From Scatophagus argus (Eukaryota > Chordata > Actinopteri > Scatophagidae): a stretch of DNA of 64,000 nt. Shown piece by piece: positions 47,031 through 58,618 of the stretch. The stretch covers positions 21,921,318 through 21,985,317 of the forward strand of contig NC_058506.1 in the NCBI RefSeq assembly GCF_020382885.2. Reading direction: 5' to 3'. The position numbers and the translations under genes were made by a program. Position 1 is the first letter of the stretch, and each line of letters opens with the position of its first letter. Below the pieces are notes generated by a model. The model had not been told where the DNA came from and did not search any database. It saw only the letters and a list, made by a program, of their open reading frames with translations.

Positions 47031-47806
47031 GAAATTAAGTATAAAAAAGCCTTTGTTTAAATGTCAGTAGTTTAATTATTTATATCATTAAAGAGAGCAT
47101 TTTATCAGTAGGCCATAGCTACTTTCAGACTACAGTTGAGTTCATGTTCCTGCTCCCACTGACGTAGTGTTGTTACTGGGGAGGAAGGTCATGCAGAAGG
47201 AGTTCAGCACGACACTGAAGAGTTTACACTGAACTAACGGATCAGAGCCTCAGAATACAACAGTTTGTTTTACCCCATTCAGCTGACACTGAGGGTTCAG
47301 ACAAACTGAAGATCAGACATAACCAAGAACAGAAACAAAAAGGAATCGAACAATCTGAATTGTGTCTGTTCTGTAAGAGACCCCCCCTGTAAGTCTGAAC
47401 TGTGAACTCATGAACTGGCTCCTGCTCATGATGGGAATTCTTGAAAACCGACTCTACTGAGCAATACTTATTATTAGAAATATCCAGTTTTATTTTTGTA
47501 GTAGTGGATGGATGGATTACATTTCCTAAACTTCCCCTCTTGTCCAGAAGGGGGCAGTAATGAATCAGTGAGCTGTTAGGCGAACACCGGAAACCAACAG
47601 CAGACGAAGAAAGTGAGCGAAACTCAAACAAGCAAGACAAACGTTACTGGGATTTTTCTTCATGTTTCCTTTGTTTTCGCTAAAATAATAATTGAACACA
47701 AGTGAAGAAAGCCACATAACGCTACACCAGCGTGTGACCAGGCCCACTGGATGATGAGACTGTAGCTGAAGCTGAGAGTTTAGCATAGCGGAGGCTAACG
47801 TTACCA
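47031..47806. other. Space between psmg1 and ccdc15
   Basis: Some 780 bp with no gene. The last ~230 bp are likely the ccdc15 promoter and 5' UTR: they contain ACCGGAAAC (ETS-like, near 47586) and no TATA box. Both genes read to the right. Confidence 0.5.
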
Positions 47807-50800
47807 ATGAGTGCTAGCCGGCTTATTACTCCGAAAAACGGCAAGTGTAAAGCTTCAGTCAGTCAGACTAAGGAGCGCCCGGCCTCCAGAGCCAGCAAGG
47901 TGCTGGCCGAGAGGAACCAGGCGGTGGTGGCGGTGGGAGCTTGGGTGGAGTGCGGGCAGGACTTCCTGGAGCACCCGTGTGTGAGTTTGGCATTTAACTG
48001 TTGATGTGATGAGCAGGCAGCCCGCAGGTTTGAGGAAGTGATGAGTGACTTCTGCTAAGTTTAACGCCGTGTCTTGTTGATGTGGGCTTTTCTTCCTCTT
48101 TGTTCAAGTTGTCCATATGCTTGATGTTTACTCCTCCACAAGTCAGCTGACAAAGTGATGAGCTGTTGCTAATACACGAAATAAGAAGGCGTTCAGTGTT
48201 TTGGAAAATATGTATTCAAATTTATATACTTTTTGTTCTCAAAAAGTCATTCACAGTCAAAGAAAGGTTTAAATCTGGAGACACTGTGACCAAGATACAC
48301 ACTAATTGGAGCATTTTACAGAGTGAAAACAAACTTGTCTGTGATCTCTGCTGGACAGACCACATGAAGGTGTTTTGGCCTTTCTTTATTGTACTCTGAT
48401 GGTGGTACACGTGCAATACACTCATAACAATTATTAAAAATTTCTTACAAAACATAGAAGTATTATACTGCAAAGCCCCGTGAATTGGGGCTCCTGGTTC
48501 TCCCACAGAGTCTAAAGAGGCTTCCCACGTCTCGCTTTAGACTCTTGCCTTGCTGACTGAGGAGATCCAGGCAGAAAAGAGGAAGGAGAACGAAGAAAGC
48601 CTTCGACGATTTCAAGATGAAGTGCGCCATCGTGTGGCACAGCAAGCTCAAGTCAGCAAGAAGAGACTGCAGCCTGGGGTGAAGACAGCATTATTCTGAC
48701 CGTGAAGTATTAATGAGATAGTCTTAACTCTGATATGTCAGGGACGAGTGCTGACTTTAGGAAACTTGTCTCCTACTGACTTAGTGATGCAGCGTGGCTG
48801 AGTCCTCTGCTTGTCCTTACAGCTGTTCTCCCCGCCTGATCCAAGCGTTAATTGTAAAACTGTGTGTTTATGTTCAGCCGAAGCCCGACAGGAGAGTCCA
48901 GCACCAGCAGCGTCAGGTCTGGACCCACCATGTGTCTTCTGGTGAGAAGCTGATGTCTGCAGGAGGTCCTGCACAACAGAGAGGGGAGCTGAGGAGCCCT
49001 CAGGAGGTGAGAGGGAACTTTCAGCAAAGTAATCTCATTTTCTGCCTGCTGGTGTGATGTGTGCCACACAAAACTGTAGTGTTCAGATACCCGGGTGATC
49101 CTCTTCTTTCTTCGCCTCATTTTAAAAAGTGAGGAAAGTCAAAAGTCAATACCACAAAATAGACTGCATTTTTTTAATGCTTTGAGGAAAATGAGTCGCT
49201 GAGTGTTGTGGAGGAATAAAACCAGCTGTTATAGCAGCTCACACATCCCCAACATCTGGTGAACAAGCTGAGTGCAATAGGCATCAACACTCCACTGTGC
49301 AACTGGCTGCTGGACTTCCTCACAAACAGACCGCAGACAGTCAGAGTCGGAAACAACTCCTCAGCGACCACCATCATAAACACCGGGGTGCCACAAGGAT
49401 GTGTGCTTTCTCCTCTGCTGTTCACACTGATGACCCATGATTGCTGTGCCAGATCTGCAACAAATCACATCATCAAATTTGCTGACGACACAACAGTGGT
49501 GGGACTCATCAGTGACGACGATGACACAGCATACAGGGAGGAGGTACACCAACTCATCAACTGGTGTGAGAGGAACAACCTGTCACTCAACGTCGACAAA
49601 ACAAAAGAAATAACTGTGGACTTCAGGAAAAAACAACCACCACACATCCCACTCTTCATCAATGGCAGTGCTGTGGAGTCGGTGAAAAGCACAAAGTTCC
49701 TTGGAGTGCACATCACAGAAGACCTCACATGGACCACAAACACCACCTCCCTGGTCAAAAAAGCACAGGCACGACTCCATTTCCTGCGGAGGATGAGAAG
49801 AGCTGACCTCCCCACATCTGCACTCACCATCTTCTACAGAGGTGCCATTGAGAGCATCCTGACCAGCAGCCTCTCTGTCTGGCACGGCAGCTGTCTAGCT
49901 GCAGACAAGAAGGCACTACAGAGGGTGGTGAGGACTGCAGAAAAGATCATCAGATCACCACTACCAGCCATTCAGGACCTCTACACCTCACACTGTTCCA
50001 GAAGAGCAATAACCATCATCAAAGACCCCACTCACCCAGCACATAAACTGTTCTCCCTACTACCATCAGGGAGGCGCTACCGCAACATGCGGTGCCGCAC
50101 AAGCAGACTGAGAAACAGCTTCTTTCCACAAGCCATCAGACTCATCAACACACTGATGAACACTCCATGAACATTTCACGACATGTCACTTGCACTTTTA
50201 CTCTTTGCACCTTACATACTGCATCCCACTGCACATACCGGTATGTCCATTGACTGTACTTCTGCTGCTATGACTGTGTGTGTGTGTGTGTGTGTATTTT
50301 TATTGTACATAGTTTTATCAGGATGCTGTCCTTTTACTGCACACTGTGTGTGCCTGTTGTGGGCGTATGTGTATGGGTGTGTGTGAAATTATTGTCACTG
50401 TCTTACCTACATGTTTAGTTTTAGTTTTAGTTTTTAGTTTTTACTGCACATTGGAGACTGGTCAAACGAAATTTCAATTTTCTGTGCTAACCCCTGTTAC
50501 ATAGATCTTTGACAATAAAGTACACTTTGACTTTGACTTTGACTTTTGACATCTGGTCACAGTTATTTAACAAAAGAGATCTTTACATTTACTATTTTAT
50601 GTAATACGGGCCAATTTGTTGCTATCATTTTTTTAAAAAATAACTTCCAGTCTCAATATTGGTGTTGAACATCCAGCATTTGTCAGGTCTTGTGTTCTCT
50701 GTGGTGGATCTTAGTCTGCCCAGGGACCCAGACAGACTTCTGTCACCTCTTTGTGATGTGCAGCTGGCAACATGTGATCCTGGTTTCTTCAGGATGAAGG

Positions 50801-53800
50801 CTGCAGTGTGTGTGTTGTTTTTGGTAGTCAAACTGATTGCAGTGTTTCCTTGTATGAGTGATTTAATAATAATATAATGTGACAGTGATTAATCGGGAGG
50901 ATTATTTATTTCCACGGTTTTCCAGTCGAGTGAAGGCGTGCGGCGGGTCAGACTCAGACTGGCTGCCTGTCGGATGATCCCGCATGAGGAAGTGACATCA
51001 GACCTTCCTGGAGGAGAATGGAACATCTCTGCAACCAGACATGTGAGCGCCTGTGTCTCACACTCGTTCCTCTTTTAAAAAGTCACGGCTCATCTAATTT
51101 TGTACGTTCTTGTGCATCCAGGATGTCATAAAAATAACAAAACCCACGTTGTTCCTCTGCATCCCACAGAAAGCTGGATCTCACATGCTGAGGGCAGAGC
51201 AGGAAGTGGAAGAGGAGGATGATGAGGAAGAAGAGGGCGATGATCAGCTCTTCACCAGTCAACATGAATGTCCCCTCGTTCAGCAGAAGGTTAATGAGTA
51301 CTCACAGTGACACCTTTTTCTGTGTGGGTTCGTGTAGGATGCAGGAAGCCATCAGAACCCCAACCAGTACAGACTGCAGTTAGATGACGTGTCAAGTCAG
51401 GATGTCACAAATCAGAGCGAATTATGTGGTTATGACACACATCTGTATTTGTGCAGTAGTGTGTGTGTGTGTGTTGTCTTTCCCACTGAGCTGTCAGCCA
51501 TCACAACTAGTTCAATAGTCGAACTGAGACGCACAGACTTCATATTGCACACACGCTGCTGGTATCAAAGCAAAACTTCCTGTCCAGTGGTTGTGGTGCC
51601 AGTGACCAGGAAGAGAAGCATCCATAAACCTTCTTAGAAGTGAACCAAAAGGAGCTCGTTTTAACTTCAGATTCCGGCTTTTTCTGTTTACAGAAGTTTA
51701 TACATTTAATTATTCCTCAATAACTTTTGAACCGTTTAAGCAGTTAGAACCAAATGTGATGTGCAGTGCAGGATAAAGCTGGGCTGTTACTGAATCATAA
51801 CAGTTGAGTCAGTGCTGAGAAATCTGACCAGCTCAAAGTTAGTTGAAAGCTCTGGTATGAATGCTGTATTTCTTGAGGTTTATGTTAACATAATGTTTAG
51901 TATGAGCAGATAACTGACTTTGGTCTCATCAGAGCAGAAAAGCTCAGATAGTCCAGGTGTCTCTGAGCGCTTAAGAACTGCTGCGTCCCAGTTCAGAGGA
52001 CTGGAAGGTCTTGTCGGTCTGCAGGTGACTCTCGTCAACTCATAACCTCAGATAACTGAAACTTTATGAGCGTGATATCCCTTTAAAGAGCTGATAAAGT
52101 GTGAAACCGGGCCAAGTTCAGTGATACCAGAGTTTACAGTAAGAGCTGTGATTCATTAACTTGAGAAATCAGCTGGCTGCAGCAGTGATGGTTTAGGTGT
52201 GCTGTAAGAAAGCCATCGGTCAGTTGTGTTTTGTGTTAACTGCGATCAGTTAGCAGCTGTTGCTCTCCTGTCTGTTTCACAAACACTGGCTGATCAAAGC
52301 CGCTGTGGTCCGACTCTCACGGCGTCTCTGACTGTTTCAGCTGAGTGGAGCTGAATCCTGGGAGTCTGACCGGTCACATCCCGATGCTGGTTTCCAGTCC
52401 AACCTCGGCGTCCCACGCGTCCTGTGGCCTCTGACCCACCGAGAAGAGCTGAAAAGACAGGTAGACATCAGCGCAAACCGTCCACTCTCCCCGTTCAGAC
52501 CCCATGAGTCCAGATGTTTCAGATAACACGTGTGTGTCTGCAGCGTGAGTCTCAGTTCCTGATGCACCGTCGGCTCTACATGAACATCGAGAGAGAGCAA
52601 GTGAAGGAGAACGAGCAGCACAGGAAACACCTGAAGAGGACAGCAAGGTGACTGCAGGGGTTTTTCATCACTTCCTCTTTTTCATGTACGCCCAAAATCT
52701 GCCTTTAGAGCACAAAAAGATCGACCTCTGTGGCTTCAAAAGATTTCCGTGTGAGTTTAAGTTAAATATGACGAGTTTCTAAGCAAAGCAGATTTAAGTA
52801 TTAAGTCGTCATTAAAATATGGTTGGACGCTCAGCCTCTGTGTGCAGCGTACAGACCAACCACAGCAAGACGCTGGCATGTGAGTGCACGTTGCTTGTGA
52901 TCCTCTGGTCTCAGTGCAGATCTCCTCTCAAATGTCCTCGTCTTGTCTGAAGGATCAAAGCGGAGAAGGAGCAGATTCGGCGGGAGGAGGAGAGGAAGTT
53001 GGAGCGAGTGCAGCAGCTCGCCGAGGCCAGACGGAAGCTGGAGGAGAGGGAGCTGCTCGTTCTGGAGCGCCTGAAGCTTGAGGACGAGGAGAGAACTGCG
53101 GAGCTGCAGAGGAGGAAGAGAGAGGAGAAAGGCAAAGTAACTGCAAGGTAAGTAATGGACGGACGCCCGACTCCACCGACTTTACACACCACAGTTTGTT
53201 TACAGGTCGGCTGCAGGCGTGAAAAGGTTGTCCAAAAGCCTTTTGTGGCTCCAGAGGAAGCTGGGAGGAAGTCTGATAAGCTGCTTCAGGCGATGTCACA
53301 CTTACAGTGTTAATGTACTTCCACTGCTGGGGATGCATTTAGCTTGTCACATCGTGAAAGAGGAAAGGCGCCTTGCAGCAAACCCCGTTTGGTTTTGTTT
53401 GTTTGTGCGAGAGTCTCGGTCTCAGCTGTTAAAGCTCAGAGGTTTTCTTCATGAACTCCCGGTGACACCACAGAAGATAAACACATTTAGCTCAGTGAGG
53501 TGTGGCACAGTATTGATGAGTTACCTGTCTGTCCACATGACTTCATGTGTCCTCCTGGTCCGGACCAAACGACCCGAGCCGTCTGATTGTAACTGTCTGC
53601 AGGTTCGTCGAGGCTCTGAGGGCTCAGATGAAGGAGCGACTGTCTCAGGAGGAGCTGGAGAAGCTCCCTCCTCTCTGCTTCTGTGCCTCCTCTTTCTGGG
53701 ACTCCCACCCCGACACCTGCGCCAACAACTGCGTCTTTCACAACAATCCCAAAGGTAACGGCGCGCCCTCGTCCACCTGCCTCGGCCTCTGCTCGCCCCT

Positions 53801-53882
53801 CCTGTTGACGGTAGCTTTTGTCTCTTCCGCAGCGTATGCCAAGGCCCTGCATTCGACAGTGCTGAGTCTGGATTTGCAGTAA
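47807..53882 (+). CDS. ccdc15: Coiled-coil domain-containing protein 15
   Basis: Human CCDC15 has been described as a centriole inner-scaffold protein. Exons: 47807-47980, 48541-48678, 48878-49006, 50926-51042, 51170-51289, 51338-51388 (weak), 52341-52460, 52544-52647, 52953-53147, 53603-53754, 53833-53882. Phases fit and give 449 aa. Human matches: '[17 protein letters not shown]' near residue 32, '[14 protein letters not shown]' in exon 2, '[16 protein letters not shown]' in exon 8, a long Glu/Arg/Lys coiled coil through residues 318-383, and 'FVEALRAQM' with '[15 protein letters not shown]' near the C-terminus. The human protein is about 950 aa because of a long central run of short Asp/Gln/Pro-type repeats; these are absent here, with a short acidic stretch ('[12 protein letters not shown]') in their place. 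Exon 6 (17 codons) is supported only by splice sites and phase. Intron 3 holds a LINE. Confidence 0.9.
49261..50548 (+). mobile_element. 5'-truncated Rex1-like LINE in ccdc15 intron 3
   Basis: An open frame of 303 codons (49259-50170) encodes the palm-to-C-terminal part of a non-LTR reverse transcriptase: '[15 protein letters not shown]', the active site '[11 protein letters not shown]', the thumb '[13 protein letters not shown]', and the usual end '[14 protein letters not shown]'. The ATG at 49259 overlaps the junction and is not the native start. The 3' UTR ends with GACAATAAAG and four TTTGAC-type units. A perfect 9 bp target site duplication, ACATCTGGT, lies at 49252-49260 and 50549-50557. 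The protein is related to the LINE of the tRNA array but clearly a different subfamily, with a different tail. Confidence 0.9.
50275..50294 (+). repeat. Short (GT)n run in the LINE 3' UTR
   Basis: About 10 GT units in the 3' UTR of the ccdc15 intronic LINE. The array LINE has a (TA)n run at a comparable place. Confidence 0.8.
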
Positions 53883-54523
53883 AGGGGGCTGATGGACTAC
53901 AGAGGATGTTGTCTGGCAGAACTGGGCTCTTCTCCACACTGAAACATCACATATCAGATTGATTGACCTGACATTTGGTGCAGACATTTTTTTTTTTTTT
54001 ACCAGAAGATTAATCCGAGTGACTTGATGATCCATGACTTTTCATGACTTTTCATCTGGTGCTGCCAGCAGCCCCAGGCTTTCACTTGTCCCATAGAACA
54101 TCCCAACGCAGACATCGATGGTTTCCAGATGTTGATCCTGATAACCAGATGAATTAAAGATAATCTGGTGTAGCTTGTGCTGTGTTTCACGCTGCAAAGG
54201 GTCACATCACGTCTTACAGTGTGATTCAGCAGAATCAAACATTAAAATCTGATTTTGGTTTTTTTTTCCTCCCAATTTAATCATTATTTTTTTTTTACTT
54301 GGAAACACAAGATTAGTGTCATAGCTGAGGCATCTGATGTGTGCAGAGGCGTAGGTGCACGTAGATAGGTGTAGATATTTATTTTTCTTTTTTTTTGTCC
54401 TAATTTAAATGCTGGGGAGTATTTAAACAAAATAGTTTAATGTTTTAAGCGTTGCTTTGTGAGTATTTTTGTTTGGTGCTGTTGATAAATCAGATTAGCA
54501 GCAGATTATTGTTATTTATTAAT

Positions 54524-54598
54524 AATAAAGAAATGTGTGTGCTCACAGACTTTACATTACATACATACTTTTTGTACATGTGATTAGTGATCAATAAA
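54524..54598 (+). promoter_or_regulatory. Probable poly(A) signals of ccdc15
   Basis: AATAAA occurs at 54524-54529 and 54593-54598, and the weaker ATTAAA at 54241-54246. Any could end the ccdc15 transcript, giving a 3' UTR of 370-730 nt. The region between has long T runs (for example near 53989-54000). The second signal lies only about 330 bp before the likely slc37a2 start. Confidence 0.45.
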
Positions 54599-54799
54599 GA
54601 AGTCTGTACACGTCTAAGTTAGAGGGTTTGCTGTCAGTCTCACAGCTCAAATTAACCAGAACTATGCGAGGCAGTGAAAACGTAGCTGCTCGTCCTGTTC
54701 GCACCAGACAAACCCGGAAGACTGCAAATAAGCAGCAAGTAACCGAAGTTCTTACTTCTCATCAGGTTAATCGAACGGGGTGTGATGTCAGAGGGGGGG

Positions 54800-54826
54800 T
54801 GACGTCAGAAGGGGGGCTGTCACGTG
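54800..54826 (+). promoter_or_regulatory. CRE (TGACGTCA) and E-box (CACGTG) upstream of slc37a2
   Basis: The perfect palindrome TGACGTCA is at 54800-54807, and a near-copy, TGATGTCAGAGGGGG, begins at 54783. CACGTG follows at 54821-54826. They sit 105-130 bp before the TATA-like box. The CRE is the binding site for CREB/ATF factors and the E-box for USF/MITF-type factors. Mouse Slc37a2 was first found as a cAMP-inducible gene, so a CRE here makes sense, but function is inferred. Confidence 0.55.
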
Positions 54827-54930
54827 TCCGCATGGAGGCTCCGTGTGGAAAATCTCATGGAATAACACGTTTAGGCAGCTAATAATAACGGCTTGTTTTT
54901 AGACGTGCTTCGCAGAGGCGGGCTGCCTGC

Positions 54931-54937
54931 ATATAAA
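54931..54937 (+). promoter_or_regulatory. TATA-like box of slc37a2
   Basis: ATATAAA in a GC-rich setting ('ctgcatataaactcagccgc'), which predicts transcription starting near 54960 and a 5' UTR of about 290 nt before the ATG at 55254. Not tested. Confidence 0.5.
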
Positions 54938-55253
54938 CTCAGCCGCACAGTATGGAGAACTGCTGGATGCTGACGGACCGGATCTCCCGACAGGAGGCTG
55001 CTCGGTCTCCCTTCTGTTCGTTCAGCAGCTAACGTTTACTCTGAGGCTGTGGCTTCAGCTCACCGGCTGTGAAGACCGGACGCTGGTTCGGGTTTTTTCC
55101 TGCTACGACTCGTCTGCTGTTATACAACCGTAATAAGTTAGCCTGGGACATTCCTGTAGTGCCTTTACTGTCCGATATCAGTGCTGCGGGGACATGCGTG
55201 GGAACAGGCTCTGAGTGTTTCTCTGGCGAGTTTTTACTGAGTTTTCGTCGACC

Positions 55254-58200
55254 ATGAAGTCGTCCCTGGCTCCCGGCATACGGCTGATCACGTCCTTTTC
55301 CCGGGATGGTTGGTAAGCTCGCCCCGCCGTCCATTCCCATTGTTCTCCACACTCGCAGCCACTTAATGGGGTCGAAGGAGAGCAGCTTGCGGGTCTATAT
55401 GTGTGTCCACTTATCTCCCTGTTGTAAATGATTGTCCGAGCCACGTCGATTAATTCGTACGGGGGGCTCGTTCTCCTCCTGGCTCTGTTGTGTCCTCACA
55501 TATTTTCTGTATCCTCCTGCATTTTACAGACTCGTCAGCACTGCTTGTTGCTCGCGGGGCTTTCTGCAGGGAGGGTCGAGAGCCACGCCAAACTCCGTTC
55601 AAAAAACTGGCACTTTAAGAGCGTCCTTTCTTATCGACACACATTGACTTTTATCTAATCGATAGGGTCGTACACAAATCCTGCGTTTCAGGAATGTGCC
55701 AACACAAGGGGCACTTTATTTAAATAAACGTGTGGGATATTCGTTCACTTTGTTACAGCAATCTGATGGTCCAGCAGTTCAGTATTACAGTTCATTCCCA
55801 CCAGGATAAAACATAATGTGATTAGATATTAAAGTGAATATAAACTAAAATATAAAATATAAATAAAAATATAAATATAAACATTTAAAAACGTTCTTCT
55901 TTAAAATTATTATTATTTTGACTAATCGTGGAACCACAGTGATACATTGAATCTGAATAATAAGATAGTATCATAAGAGATAGTCTAAGCAAGGGTTTCA
56001 ACAGATAATCATTGTTATTATCATGTAATTGTCATTTCCTCAGTGTAATGCTTAATCAGTTGGTTTATTAGAACATTAATCACTTATCACAGTAGTTTCA
56101 GAACAATGTAAATCAACCGATTGGCAGATGAATTCACTGTTTCAGCTCTACTGATGGCGATGATTTCATGTAAAAGCATTTTCTGTCCCGTTCACACACA
56201 TTCAGTCTTATTTCTGTGTGTGTTTCTGCCGCAGAACAGTTGACAGCCATCTGAGCAGCCTAACGAATGGTTTGTGTTAATTGAAATGCCTCCTCGCAGC
56301 GTCCTGCCATGTTTCTGGTGTGTGTGTGATAAACAAAGCATAATGAAGAGCTTCAGAAGGTCGACACTGTGGAGTGGCTGAACTCAGGTGTTCCATAAAC
56401 ACACACCTACCTGGCTGTGAGCCACACCTGTACAAGCTCGTGCAAACAAACACAACAACTCTGCTACGACTCCTGCTGTGGTTTCCTTTGCACGCGGCCG
56501 TACAGCAGTGGAGGAAGCGTTTACATCCGTTATGAAGTGAAAGTCGAATTGAAACACTGTAAAAATGCTAGCATTAGTAGTATTAGTTAAAGTGCTGCAT
56601 TCAAAATACTTTAAGGTAAAAGTACACGAGTATTGTGCCGAACGAGGAAAATCAGTGAGCGTTTTAAAAAACGGCCCCTGTGGCTGATAAGTTATTGAGC
56701 ATCAGTGTGTAAGTAACATTTACATGCTTCTGTTTGTACCTGCTTGTAGGGGAGTTAGTTCAAACTGCTTCACTTTATCTACATGCTTAATGTATACTTA
56801 ACGTGTACTTGTACGATCAGTATACTGTAGTGCAGTCTGGTGTTCCTAACCGAGAGGTCACGAGATGATGATGAAAAGTGTAAATACAGCTTTTTCTCTA
56901 ATATTTGGGGGTTTCGTGTGACATATGGATATTTGTTTTTCCCTGTGGCTTAAATTAAGTCAACTAAGGAATTTGGAGGGTAAATGTCTCCTTGTTGGAA
57001 GTGAAAACAACTCATAAACATAAATTATCTGTATCTGGTGTGTGATAAATGTAGTGCAGTAGGAGTATAAAGTAGTAATAATAAAATGGAAATACTCAAG
57101 TAAAGCACAGGTACCTTAAAATTGCACGAGTTAAGTACATTTACTGGGTCGTGTTCCTGCTTGTGGTGTTCTTGTTATGATGTTGTGTTTTAACGGGTTA
57201 TTAGCATTGCTGAGACGTTATCACACACACACACACACGTGCTGAATCAAACGACTTGTTTTTTGACTAGTTTTGGTTTACATGAACAGATTATTGTCGT
57301 CCAGCCTCTGACGCGGCGCAGCGTGAACGCGAACACATTCCTGCGTCAGTGGAAAGTTTTGAACTTGAAAAGATTTAGTCGTTTTTATTCATATAAAAGC
57401 CCTTGTTTTGTGACAACAGGCGTTCATGTTGAGTGTGTTTGTGTCCCTTAAAGTTTAACAAACGTGTTGAACGGACGTCCATGTTTCTCTTTGCTGTCCT
57501 CACTTCTAATGTTGTTTGCCATCACGTCGTTTCAATCTGTCTTTTGCAGGTACCGCAGTTTCATTCTGTTCCTCACCTTCCTCTTCTACACGGCCTACCA
57601 TCTGTCACGGAAACCCATCAGCATCGTCAAGGTGACTGAGACAAATCAGCGACTTCCTGCTCTTTACGGGCTTTCTGTGGGTGGTGGGTCAGATGCTGCC
57701 TTCGAGAAGATGCCGAGAAAGGAGAGAAATGAACGGATAAAAGCACGAGCGTGTTTCTTATTCTTATCTTAGCAGATGTATTTTAAAGCAGACGGAGTCA
57801 GCAGTAAGCAAACATTGCTTTACATAATTTTATCAAAATCATTAGTAATAACACTTGGGGAGGTTCATCAGGCTCTGCTAAACATGTAAAAGGATGAATC
57901 ACCTGCTTGACACATGAGGATGATGCAGACGTGTTCACATATCGCCTTCAAAAACACACGTTTTGCACATTATTAAAGCGTTCATGTGAAATACTCCCCA
58001 TCCACGGCCGTAAGTGCTTGTTCGAGATGTTGGAGAAGCATTTGATTGTTTGGATTGAAGTTATTAACTGCTTTAGAAGCGTGCGGATGCCACAGTGTGA
58101 TGGTCTTTTAAGGCTACAGTTTGTTGACAGCAGCGTTCTCAAGAAAGACGACGCATTTTCATTGACATCTCTGCACGCACGACTTCCTGCAGCCGTGTAC

Positions 58201-58584
58201 ATCTGAACTTTGCGTGCTCTGCTCTGCCATCCTCAGAGTCAGCTCCACAGGAACTGTTCCGCCGTCGTCCAGCCAGCCGACCTTAACATAACCAACAATG
58301 CAACTTGGTGCGACTGGGCTCCCTTTGGTGAGTCCTTTACTGCAACTCAGCTCAGACGCTGCACTCGTGAGAACATAATGGCTGATATGTGTTTACTTTT
58401 GTCAGGGATTTCTTGGTCATCAGAGTTTTAATGTCGCAAATATAAATAACATAATTTCATCTGTCAGCTGCTTAATGTCAGCCGGAACTCGTGAGCTGTG
58501 CTGGCAGTTTGCCTCAGGCCTTTTCAGTTCAGTATTACTGCTGAGCTTGTTTTTCTAGTTTGTTGCATAAGTAATTTCTTTAAA

Positions 58585-58618
<34 letters not shown>

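Noticed and set aside
53219-53758. Long + frame continuing through ccdc15 intron 9
   Set aside because: It is in a different frame from exon 10 and matches nothing; the split exons 9 and 10 give the conserved RFVEAL junction.
55836-55890. 'aaatataaa' words as promoter TATA boxes
   Set aside because: They lie inside slc37a2 intron 1 in generally AT-rich DNA, and no transcript start is implied.
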